From a virus, in the IMG/VR virus record IMGVR_UViG_3300007735_000516, positions 1 through 24,706 of that record: DNA of 24,706 bases; one strand, 5' to 3'. The position numbers and the translations under genes were made by a program. Below the pieces are notes generated by a model. The model was not told the origin of the DNA and made no database searches. It saw only the letters and a program-made list of their open reading frames with translations. Shown piece by piece: positions 6,420 through 11,892 of this stretch (positions within the stretch are counted from its first letter, which is position 1; each line of letters opens with the position of its first letter).

Positions 6420-6623
6420 CATAGTCACATAGTCACTAAAAATGCGATTTCTCTTTAAGCAATATATATGCGTGTGCGTGTGTGCGTGTATGTATATATA
6501 TATATTCTCTATAGAAAAGTAGTGAATGTAGTGACTATGTGACTATAAGTGGCCCTCACGCTATCAAAAACGCAGATTTTCCCAGTCACTACTCAAATTT
6601 TGCAGTAACTATCAGTAACTATG
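6355..6623. other. Probable replication origin (iterons, inverted repeat, Z-DNA-like tract)
   Basis: The region spans the end of the primase gene and the 201-nt gap to the helicase. It holds many copies of AGTnACT: 6356 (C), 6375 (A), 6431 (C), 6530 (G), 6584 (C), 6604 (A) and 6614 (A), plus variants AGTCACA at 6423 and TGTGACT at 6540. TAGTCACTAAAA occurs twice (6355, 6430). A perfect 18-bp inverted repeat (6421-6438 with 6529-6546) encloses an alternating purine/pyrimidine tract of GT/AT repeats at about 6464-6505, prone to unwinding or Z-DNA. Placement between primase and helicase genes fits an origin. The last iteron runs into the helicase start codon, so it may also be an operator. Confidence 0.65.
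6421..6546. repeat. Perfect 18-bp inverted repeat flanking an alternating Pu/Py tract
   Basis: The left arm ATAGTCACATAGTCACTA (6421-6438) is the exact reverse complement of the right arm at 6529-6546; the spacer is 90 nt. The spacer includes TATATATGCG, GTGTGCGTGTGTGCGTG and a run of TA repeats. The arms themselves contain two iterons each. Confidence 0.95.
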
Positions 6624-8048
6624 TTAAGACCCTACCAAACCAAAGCCATTGACATGATGCGGTTAAGCCTTTCCGAGGGCAAGAAACGCTTGATACTCTG
6701 CTCCCCAACTGGAAGCGGAAAGACCGTCATGTTCACCTACATGGTTGCAAGAGCCTTGGAGAAAGGCAAGCAGGCCATCATCTTCACGGACCGTGTCGAA
6801 CTGCTGAAGCAATCCAACGGAGCCTTGGACCTGTTCGGAATCAAGCCTACCCTTATTGAAGCCAGCAAGACCCGGCTCGATGTTTCGGGGAATTGTTTCA
6901 TCGCCATGGCCCAAACCTTTAGCCGTAGGAAGGACGCAGTCGAATACACGGACCTGCTGAACCGAATGGACCTGGTCATCATTGACGAAGCCCACAAGCA
7001 GACCTTCAACCCATTGCTGCCATACATCAACCCCAAGGCCGTGGTCATCGGGGCTACTGCAACACCGCTGCGTCGGGGGAATCAAGAGTGCCTGTCCAAG
7101 TTCTACGAGGTTCTGCATGTTCCAGTTCAGGTGCAGGAATTGATTGACCAAGGGTTTCTTGCCAACCCCGTGACCTATGGTGCCAATCAAGACCTTTCCG
7201 GAATCCGCATGAAGGGGAACGATTACGACACGGAGCAGATGGCAACGGTCTATTCCAAGCGGAGGGTATTTGATGGAGTGGTCCAAAACTATGGGAGGCA
7301 TTGCAGGGGCAAGAAGGCCATCGTGTTTGCCAGCAACATCGCATCCAGTCAAGAGGTCTGCGCCGCTTTGCAGGTTGCAGGCCACAACGCCCGGCATGTG
7401 GATGGGACCATGAACAAGCAGGACCGGGCCGATGTACTGGCGTGGTTCAAGCATGCCCCCGACGCTATCCTTTGCAACTGCGATTTAATGACCACAGGCT
7501 TTGACGAGCCAACCATCGAGGTCGTGATCCTGTACCGTGCGACCGCAAGCCTGCCGCTATTCATGCAGATGGTGGGCCGTGGTTCCAGGGTGACACCTAC
7601 CAAGAAGGAGTTCACCATCCTTGACTTTGGGAACAACGTGCAGACCCATGGCTTTTGGGAGAACCGGCAGCAATGGTCCCTCAAAAAGAAACGCAAGAAG
7701 AAATCCGATGGCGTTGGCGGTGCGAAGAACTGCAAGGGCTGCGAGGCGATTATTCCCGTGGGGGCGATGAAGTGCAAGCATTGCGGCTACGAGTACCAGC
7801 GCAAACCGCAAGAGCAGGGCGAGATGGTGGACCTACACCTGATGACCAAGGCACAGGGCATGCAGTTGGCCACGACCAGCAACATGTACCTAAAGGCACA
7901 ACTGGCCAAGGCCAAGGTAATTTCGCCTTATTGGGTGCTTCACAACCAATGCAAGAGCAAAGCCGAAGCCTTGGAGTTCATCCGCTACATGGGCTGGAAG
8001 CCAGGCTGGGCCTTCCACAACAAAGACCGTTTTCCTATATTAAAATAA
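6621..8048 (+). CDS. SF2 DEAD/DEAH-box helicase with zinc ribbon
   Basis: The 475-residue protein has motif I SPTGSGKT (28-35), motif Ia FTDRVELLKQS, motif II IDEAH (D122), motif III GATATPLRRG, and C-terminal RecA-lobe motifs VFASN, TTGFDEP (V) and QMVGRGSR (VI). A lysine-rich linker then leads to a four-cysteine zinc ribbon with C371, C374, C385 and C388 (CKGC..CKHC). It resembles phage SF2 helicases such as those related to UvsW/RecG-type branch processing or type III restriction-like helicases, so a role in replication or recombination is likely. Its ATG overlaps the last iteron of the probable origin, and it is 4 nt from the following nuclease gene. The C-terminal 90 residues are not recognised. 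Confidence 0.9.
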   Translation: MLRPYQTKAIDMMRLSLSEGKKRLILCSPTGSGKTVMFTYMVARALEKGKQAIIFTDRVELLKQSNGALDLFGIKPTLIEASKTRLDVSGNCFIAMAQTFSRRKDAVEYTDLLNRMDLVIIDEAHKQTFNPLLPYINPKAVVIGATATPLRRGNQECLSKFYEVLHVPVQVQELIDQGFLANPVTYGANQDLSGIRMKGNDYDTEQMATVYSKRRVFDGVVQNYGRHCRGKKAIVFASNIASSQEVCAALQVAGHNARHVDGTMNKQDRADVLAWFKHAPDAILCNCDLMTTGFDEPTIEVVILYRATASLPLFMQMVGRGSRVTPTKKEFTILDFGNNVQTHGFWENRQQWSLKKKRKKKSDGVGGAKNCKGCEAIIPVGAMKCKHCGYEYQRKPQEQGEMVDLHLMTKAQGMQLATTSNMYLKAQLAKAKVISPYWVLHNQCKSKAEALEFIRYMGWKPGWAFHNKDRFPILK

Positions 8049-8052
8049 TTCC

Positions 8053-8379
8053 ATGCAAGAGTTCAAGATTCAAGCCGAGTGCTTCCAATGGCACTGGAAC
8101 ACCTTCCCCGACCAGCGGGGCCGATTGTTTACTGTAAACAACAATGCCCCGTCTGCCTATGCGGGAAGCGTGATGAAGGCCATGGGAGTGGTGGCGGGGG
8201 TGAGCGATATGATATACCTATCCAACGCTGGAGCCGTGTTCTTGGAGTTTAAAGACCCCAAGGGCAAGCAGTCCCTATCGCAGAAATGGTGGCAGGGGGT
8301 CGTTCAGGAGGCAGGGTACAGGTACGAGGTTATCCGAAGCGTGGAAGATTTCCAAAGGGTGTTGGCTGAATGTGGGTAA
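8053..8379 (+). CDS. VRR-NUC endonuclease
   Basis: The 108-residue product is a stand-alone VRR-NUC domain of the PD-(D/E)XK superfamily: GVSDMIYL (D52), AVFLEFKDPKGKQS (E65, K67, Q73) and downstream Q77 with a terminal GYRYEVIRSVEDF. Single-domain phage VRR-NUC proteins are known as structure-selective nucleases, often resolving branched DNA next to helicases. It sits 4 nt behind the SF2 helicase gene, suggesting they work together on replication or recombination intermediates. All catalytic positions appear intact. Confidence 0.88.
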   Translation: MQEFKIQAECFQWHWNTFPDQRGRLFTVNNNAPSAYAGSVMKAMGVVAGVSDMIYLSNAGAVFLEFKDPKGKQSLSQKWWQGVVQEAGYRYEVIRSVEDFQRVLAECG

Positions 8380-8387
8380 ATTGTGCG

Positions 8388-8395
8388 TATCTTTG
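8388..8395 (+). promoter_or_regulatory. Leaderless-type TAnnTTTG promoter for the lipoprotein gene
   Basis: TATCTTTG matches the consensus exactly, with only ACCC (4 nt) before the ATG at 8400. The first transcribed base would lie at or next to the A of the start codon. Confidence 0.65.
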
Positions 8396-8399
8396 ACCC

Positions 8400-8591
8400 A
8401 TGCACCGCATCCTGCTCCTTCTGCTACTGACATCCTGCACCAACGACTGCCCGTGGCGTGTGATTGAGGTACGGCCCAAGGGGAATGCCTGCGAGTATGT
8501 GTTGAGCAGGTCCAACGGATTCGGGCCGCAGATAAAAAACATAACCGCACCATGCGGGAAGTATCAACTTTTCCAAACCCTAAACCCATGA
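8400..8591 (+). CDS. Small predicted lipoprotein
   Basis: The 63-residue product begins MHRILLLLLLTSC, a short signal peptide with lipobox LTSC, so it should be cleaved before Cys13 and lipid-anchored in the envelope. The mature part is about 51 residues with Cys17, Cys31 and Cys52 and a basic/beta-rich middle (WRVIEVRPKGN). Phage lipoproteins of this size can act in superinfection exclusion, or as outer spanins; neither is shown here. The gene has its own TATCTTTG box and is coupled to the next gene by ATGA. Confidence 0.65.
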   Translation: MHRILLLLLLTSCTNDCPWRVIEVRPKGNACEYVLSRSNGFGPQIKNITAPCGKYQLFQTLNP

Positions 8592-8740
8592 AACCAACCC
8601 CCACCGATTTCCGCCGCTGGCAAATCCACATCCGCAAGGAGTGCGTGAACTGCAGCCGCCCCGACCGTTCCGAAACCATCAAGGCTTGGTCCGTCAACTG
8701 GACCCTGCTCGGTCGCATCCTTCAAGCCAAAAACGCCTAA
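8588..8740 (+). CDS. 50-residue hypothetical protein with a CxxC motif
   Basis: ATG 8588 overlaps the lipoprotein stop (ATGA) and gives MKPTPTDFRRWQIHIRKECV, then NCSRPDRSETIKAW and a helical end. The CVNC pair could bind metal, but there is only one pair. I do not recognise the family. It is soluble and basic at the N-terminus. The longer frame from 8552 overlaps the lipoprotein gene and is less likely. Confidence 0.5.
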   Translation: MKPTPTDFRRWQIHIRKECVNCSRPDRSETIKAWSVNWTLLGRILQAKNA

Positions 8741-8742
8741 CC

Positions 8743-8937
8743 ATGCCCTGGATAAGACCCCAAGACCAAATGCCCGAAGATGGCGAACCTGTGCTGATTA
8801 CCGATGTTGAAGGAATGCAAGTCGTTGCTTGGTTTCAAGGCGGGAATAAGTGGCATGACGATATGTGGAACTCCGAGAACCATACTTGGTGGGCTATTGA
8901 AGTCAATTATTGGATGCCAATCCCCGAAATCGTTTAA
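8743..8937 (+). CDS. DUF551 domain protein
   Basis: The 64-residue protein matches the DUF551 pattern: W-I-x-P near the N-terminus, MPEDGEPVLITD, a central AWF, and the closing WMPIPE. These small proteins are widespread in phage and prophage genomes but their role is not known. It starts 2 nt after the upstream stop and is part of the same small-gene run. Confidence 0.8.
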   Translation: MPWIRPQDQMPEDGEPVLITDVEGMQVVAWFQGGNKWHDDMWNSENHTWWAIEVNYWMPIPEIV

Positions 8938-8948
8938 GCCCAACCCCC

Positions 8949-9119
8949 ATGAACGAAATAATAGAAAAATACGAGGCAAAATTGGAACGCCTTACTAAAG
9001 CCATTGAACTAAAAAAGGCACTCCTTACTAAAGAGGATTTAGAAGTATTGACTCAATTAAAAGTCCTTTTAACCGAAGTTGTGACCGACTTGCGTGCAAT
9101 CCGAGCCTTTTCAAAGTAA
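8949..9119 (+). CDS. Small coiled-coil protein
   Basis: The 56-residue product is almost entirely a charged amphipathic helix (EIIEKYEAKLERLTKAIELK, then LKVLLTEVVTDL), so a dimeric coiled coil is likely. ATG 8949 follows the CAACCCCC initiation region. It has no recognisable domain and no catalytic residues. It is more A-rich in codon use than its neighbours, perhaps a recent arrival. Confidence 0.6.
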   Translation: MNEIIEKYEAKLERLTKAIELKKALLTKEDLEVLTQLKVLLTEVVTDLRAIRAFSK

Positions 9120-9122
9120 CCC

Positions 9123-9473
9123 ATGACCCCAGCCCTCATCCACCATTTAGTTGACACCACGGCAGCGATATTCGGCATCACGCCCGACCAAGTGCGCTCC
9201 CCCAGCAGGGAACGGCCCTGCGTCATCGCTAGGAACATCGTGGCTGACATCGCCTACAAAGAGTATCTGTTTACCTACATGGCTATCGGCAAGGAACTGA
9301 ACCGCCACTATAGCACTATCATTATAAACTTGGAATCCTTCCACAACGACTGCAAGGCGAAGCCTCAACTGCGGTACCTACGGAGGCAAGTTTTCAACAA
9401 TGCGCAGGAGTACTTGCAGACCGCCGAAGGGGCTTATATTACTGATACCCTGCAACTTCCGAGCGGAAAGTAG
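9123..9473 (+). CDS. DnaA domain-IV-like DNA-binding protein
   Basis: Residues about 8-80 of 116 follow the DnaA C-terminal domain pattern: VDTTAAIFGITPDQVRSPSR, then the RxxxV-x-AR-x-I-A-D-I-A-Y block, MAIGKELNRHYSTII, matching the helix-turn-helix and the signature loop that read the DnaA box. The AAA+ ATPase domains of DnaA are absent. Such stand-alone domains probably bind DnaA-box-like sites, either to recruit or block the host initiator or as a transcription regulator. The C-terminal 35 residues are variable. A terminator follows the gene. Confidence 0.75.
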   Translation: MTPALIHHLVDTTAAIFGITPDQVRSPSRERPCVIARNIVADIAYKEYLFTYMAIGKELNRHYSTIIINLESFHNDCKAKPQLRYLRRQVFNNAQEYLQTAEGAYITDTLQLPSGK

Positions 9474-9493
9474 CCGAAACCGCATACACGCCC

Positions 9494-9527
9494 AAGGGGT
9501 CGGCCTAACCGCTGCCCCTTTTTTTTT
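9494..9527 (+). terminator. Rho-independent terminator
   Basis: AAGGGG (9494-9499) pairs with CCCCTT (9515-9520), with a second inner pairing CGG (9501-9503) and CCG (9509-9511), then a run of nine T (9519-9527). It ends the transcription unit of small genes 8400-9473. A new promoter box starts 3 nt beyond. Confidence 0.75.
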
Positions 9528-9529
9528 GC

Positions 9530-9537
9530 AATCTTTG
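9530..9537 (+). promoter_or_regulatory. Leaderless-type promoter for the sigma-like gene
   Basis: AATCTTTG matches TAnnTTTG at all but the first base. It lies directly after the terminator T-run, and only CGT (3 nt) separates it from the ATG at 9541. Confidence 0.5.
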
Positions 9538-9540
9538 CGT

Positions 9541-10092
9541 ATGCAGTCAGCAGACCAAGTCATACTGGACCTCTACCGAAGCGGCGAAATCCGAAAGGCG
9601 TGCCTGACCATCACAGGCGGCGACCCGCTTTGGAGGGACCTGGAGCAGGAGTGCGTCCTCATACTGCTGGAGAAAGACCCCGCCAAAATCCTGCAAATCC
9701 AGGCGCAGGGCTACTTCAAGTTCTATGTGGTGCGCCTGCTGCTGAACCTTTACAGGGGCAAGAACAACCAGTTTGCCCAAAAGTACCGACACCACGACCT
9801 GCTTGAAGAACTGAACCCCGATTCGCCTATTCCCCAAGCGGAATATGATTCCCTCATGGACGACCTTTGGGCCATCGCAGAGGCGGAGATGGACACTTGG
9901 GCCAAGGACGGGGCGTTCCCGTATGACAAGGAACTCTTGAAACTGCACCTGCGGACGGGGAACATGAAGAAGTTGTCCCGTGATACGGGCATCCCGTACC
10001 GAAGCATCATTTACTCAATCGACCAAGCCAAGGCCAAAATCAAGGCCGCCATTCAATCCCATGGACACGCTGATATTTCCCCTACTGATTAG
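9541..10092 (+). CDS. Sigma-70-like / ECF-type transcription factor
   Basis: The 183-residue protein has a region-2-like half, DLEQECVLILLEK with GYFKFYVVRLLLNLYRG (residues about 33-72), and a C-terminal region-4-like helix-turn-helix (LKLHLRTGNMKKLSRDTGIP, then YRSIIYSIDQAKAKI, about 142-175). This layout is that of small sigma factors found in Bacteroidetes phages. It could redirect host RNA polymerase to late genes, or act as an antagonist. ATG 9541 was chosen over 9400 because the latter frame runs back through the previous gene and terminator. Its 3' end overlaps the next gene by 32 nt. Confidence 0.65.
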   Translation: MQSADQVILDLYRSGEIRKACLTITGGDPLWRDLEQECVLILLEKDPAKILQIQAQGYFKFYVVRLLLNLYRGKNNQFAQKYRHHDLLEELNPDSPIPQAEYDSLMDDLWAIAEAEMDTWAKDGAFPYDKELLKLHLRTGNMKKLSRDTGIPYRSIIYSIDQAKAKIKAAIQSHGHADISPTD

Positions 10093-10312
10093 TTCGCTCA
10101 CGGCCCTCGCCATTGCGGAGTATCATGTCCTCCCCCAATGGTGGTATCGCACATGGCTGGGAAGGCACAAGCCGTTCAGTTGCGTCACCTGCCTGACCTT
10201 TTGGGTGGCGGTGGCCCTGACCCTGCCTACCTGCGGTTGGGTCCTCGCTCCTGTTTACGGCCTCGCCTCTGCTGGGCTGACCGTTGTCATCCTCCAAGTC
10301 ACGAACCGATGA
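10061..10312 (+). CDS. Small multi-pass membrane protein
   Basis: The 83-residue product has hydrophobic segments at about residues 4-20, 41-57 and 62-79, and a CVTC pair (FSCVTCLTFW) at the start of the second. The N-terminus is inside the sigma-like gene (overlap 10061-10092), which suggests coupled translation. It may be a holin or a membrane-stress protein; holins of similar size and topology exist, but no family match is certain. The stop overlaps the next ATG. Confidence 0.6.
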   Translation: MDTLIFPLLISSLTALAIAEYHVLPQWWYRTWLGRHKPFSCVTCLTFWVAVALTLPTCGWVLAPVYGLASAGLTVVILQVTNR

Positions 10313-10569
10313 CCCAAGAAGAGTACCTGCTTGCCCAAAAGCACCGCCACTATTGGGAGCAGTACCAAGCGGCCCTGTTCATGCGACTGACTCCCGAAGC
10401 GGTCCATGACCTGCAGACCATCCTCGTCGCCCACGGCAGACCCAACACAAATTGGTGGTGTGCTGACTGCGTAAAATCGGCCCTTCAATACATTTACCAA
10501 GAGGCGGACCAATTCGCCGAAGCCAATCACCACACCGTTACCCATGCCATCAACAACCCCAACCCGTGA
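10309..10569 (+). CDS. Hypothetical protein with WWCADC motif
   Basis: The 86-residue soluble protein has a helical N-terminus (MTQEEYLLAQKHRHYWEQYQ), a central NWWCADCVKSALQYIYQ and a His/Asn-rich end. The CxxC pair could bind metal or form a disulphide. The family is not known to me. It overlaps both neighbours (ATGA at the start, 26 nt at the end), placing it in the pre-terminase operon. Confidence 0.6.
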   Translation: MTQEEYLLAQKHRHYWEQYQAALFMRLTPEAVHDLQTILVAHGRPNTNWWCADCVKSALQYIYQEADQFAEANHHTVTHAINNPNP

Positions 10570-10885
10570 ACATTTTGAAACCTATGCCGACTACGGCGAA
10601 GGAGTGCGCAACAACGCCAAGAGGGGCATTGAACTTAACGAGCGGAACGGCAACAAGTGTGCAACCCAAACGGGTAAGGTCAGGGCGCAACAACTCGCCA
10701 ATGGTGAAGGCATATCCCTTGAAACCATCAAGCGGATGCACTCCTACCTTTCACGGGCTGAAACCTACTACGACAACGCTGACTCTACCAGCGACTGCGG
10801 CTACATAAGTTACCTACTATGGGGAGGCAAAGCGGCCCTTGGCTGGAGCAGGAATAAACTACGGGAACTTGGCGAACTCGACTAA
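10544..10885 (+). CDS. Conserved phage domain protein of unknown function
   Basis: The 113-residue product contains NNAKRGIELNERNG, then GKVRAQQLANGEGISLETIK and RMHSYLSRAETYYDN, followed by YLLWGGKAALGWSRNKL. The same R-x-x-QLANGE...I-x-RM-x-S/A...WGG-x-x-G-x-x-W arrangement is a recurring domain in phage head-region and protease/portal-associated proteins; its role is not settled. The protein is probably soluble. It lies just before the terminase genes. Confidence 0.65.
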   Translation: MPSTTPTREHFETYADYGEGVRNNAKRGIELNERNGNKCATQTGKVRAQQLANGEGISLETIKRMHSYLSRAETYYDNADSTSDCGYISYLLWGGKAALGWSRNKLRELGELD

Positions 10886-10916
10886 AGCACCCAACGAAGC
10901 GCAGGTCCAGGCCCGC

Positions 10917-11057
10917 ATGGATTCGCTGATGATGGTCATCACGACCCTCTGCGACTGCATTGGTGCCGTGGAAGAATCCAACTCGCCCAACGCTTTTGCG
11001 GTGAAGATGAAAATCGTGGACAAGATTGATTCGCTCATAGACAAAATCGAATACTGA
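10917..11057 (+). CDS. Short helical protein upstream of the small terminase
   Basis: From ATG 10917 the product is 46 residues (MDSLMMVITTLCDCIGAVEE, then KMKIVDKIDSLIDKIEY), helical with a CDC motif. The frame stays open upstream, and TTG codons at 10869 or 10839 would add protein-like sequence (KAPNEAQVQAR), overlapping the previous gene if 10839 is used. The start is therefore uncertain. Its stop overlaps the TerS start (TGATG). Function unknown. Confidence 0.5.
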   Translation: MDSLMMVITTLCDCIGAVEESNSPNAFAVKMKIVDKIDSLIDKIEY

Positions 11058-11467
11058 TGGGAGCAGGAAGGCCACGGGTATTTGCGAACCCCGGCGAACT
11101 ATGGGATGAGTTCACGGAATACTGCGACAATACAAAGAAGCAACCCATCCTTGTAAAGGATTGGATTGGCCCCAAAGCCGTGCAGGTTTACCGTGAGAAA
11201 GAAGCCCCATTGACTATGGAGGGGTTCAAATTGCACCTTTGGGATAAGGGGATTGCTGATGGGGGAAGGGACTATTTCAACAACAAAGGGGGAGCATACG
11301 AAGAATTTTCCGCAATCTGCCAGCGCATAAAGGAAGCGATACGCGCTGACCAAATTAAGGGAGGCATGGCCGGCATCTACAACCCCTCCATCACGCAGCG
11401 GTTGAACGGTTTGGTCGAGAAGCAGGAAACGAGCGTGACGATAGAGCAGCCGCTCTTCGGCGAATAG
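11057..11467 (+). CDS. terS: Terminase small subunit
   Basis: The 136-residue protein begins MGAGRPRVFANPGELWDEFT, the GRP-x-x-(F/Y)-x-(T/N)PEEL start typical of DNA-packaging small subunits, followed by an acidic helix, an LTMEGFKLHLWDKGI segment (helix-turn-helix-like), FSAICQRIKEAIRADQIKGG and an IYNPSITQRLNGL oligomerisation-like end. It should recognise phage DNA and load the large subunit. It lies 522 nt before TerL, separated by the tRNA-like cluster, which is unusual because the two are normally adjacent. Confidence 0.8.
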   Translation: MGAGRPRVFANPGELWDEFTEYCDNTKKQPILVKDWIGPKAVQVYREKEAPLTMEGFKLHLWDKGIADGGRDYFNNKGGAYEEFSAICQRIKEAIRADQIKGGMAGIYNPSITQRLNGLVEKQETSVTIEQPLFGE

Positions 11468-11469
11468 TA

Positions 11470-11499
11470 TTGCGGGTTTGCGAAAGGCTCGTATCTTTG
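11470..11499 (+). promoter_or_regulatory. Promoter of the tRNA-like cluster
   Basis: TTG (11470-11472) and TATCTTTG (11492-11499) are separated by exactly 19 nt, the best full -33/-7 pair in the window. Only TGTC lies between the box and the mature 5' end of the first tRNA-like gene, so this RNA may need little or no 5' trimming. Confidence 0.65.
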
Positions 11500-11503
11500 T
11501 GTC

Positions 11504-11608
11504 AGTCAGGTGGCGGAATTGGTAGACGCTATTGTTCCAGATTAAATAGTGCCCCTCCTTAAAAAATTGAACAAGGGTACTTTACAGGTTCAAATCCTGT
11601 CCTGACTA
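11504..11608 (+). tRNA. tRNA-Leu-like gene 1 with abnormal anticodon arm
   Basis: The acceptor AGTCAGG (11504-11510) pairs perfectly with CCTGACT (11601-11607), discriminator A at 11608, no encoded CCA. The D arm GCGGAATTGGTAGACGC is the class II tRNA-Leu type, and the T arm is ACAGG-TTCAAAT-CCTGT. The anticodon stem TATT/AATA (11530-11533, 11545-11548) closes an 11-nt loop GTTCCAGATTA instead of 7 nt. The variable arm is long, with CCCT/AGGG and an A-rich loop. One fold places CAG (Leu) as anticodon but with C at position 33, so decoding is doubtful. The length is 104-105 nt against about 85 for normal tRNA-Leu. Confidence 0.6.
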
Positions 11609-11624
11609 CTAAACAAAAAATAAA

Positions 11625-11735
11625 ATGGAAAAAATAGTAAGTATAAAAATTCTTAGACCAATTACATTATCAATTATAGGCATGTTTCTTATCACCTATA
11701 TTATTGTGGCATATGTTTTTGATTTAGAAATGTAA
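11625..11735 (+). CDS. 36-residue membrane microprotein between the tRNA-like genes
   Basis: ATG 11625 encodes MEKIVSIKILRPITLSIIG, then MFLITYIIVAYVF and a short acidic end, i.e. one transmembrane helix with a basic N-terminal side. The segment is strongly AT-rich compared with the surrounding genes, and there is an A-rich leader (ctaaacaaaaaataaa). It may be a real microgene or AT-rich filler; the membrane-like composition favours a gene only moderately. Confidence 0.4.
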   Translation: MEKIVSIKILRPITLSIIGMFLITYIIVAYVFDLEM

Positions 11736-11742
11736 ATAATAT

Positions 11743-11835
11743 AGTCAGGTGGCGGAATGGCAAACGCTCGCTTCAAGGTGCGGTCAGTCAACGAAATGTA
11801 AAACTGACTTGCAGGTTCGAGTCCTGTCCTGACTA
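11743..11835 (+). tRNA. tRNA-Leu-like gene 2 (CAA), 8-nt anticodon loop
   Basis: It has the same acceptor as the first (AGTCAGG 11743-11749, CCTGACT 11828-11834) and the same class II D arm (GCGGAATGGCAAACGC). The T arm is GCAGG-TTCGAGT-CCTGT. The variable arm has a 6-bp stem GTCAGT/ACTGAC (11783-11788, 11803-11808). The anticodon region reads TT-CAA-GG, as expected for Leu(CAA), but the best stem is only TCGC/GCGG around an 8-nt loop TTCAAGGT (11772-11779). The first 16 bases are identical to gene 1, suggesting duplication. Confidence 0.65.
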
Positions 11836-11892
11836 CCAAGTTAACCACACTAAGACAACAAACGTGGTGACAGCGTGGAAAGACACGCACAC

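Noticed and set aside
6663-7454. A 263-residue minus-strand open frame inside the helicase gene
   Set aside because: It lies wholly opposite a gene with all SF2 motifs and has no recognisable domain; long antisense frames are common at this base composition.
10566-10808. GTG-started frame at the AACCCGTGA junction
   Set aside because: It overlaps the conserved gene 10544-10885 in another frame and its product is a Thr/Pro-rich low-complexity sequence typical of shadow frames.
11504-11835. Attachment-site or integration hotspot at the tRNA-like genes
   Set aside because: The acceptor and T-arm repeats are explained by tRNA structure, and no integrase or excisionase gene is visible in the window.
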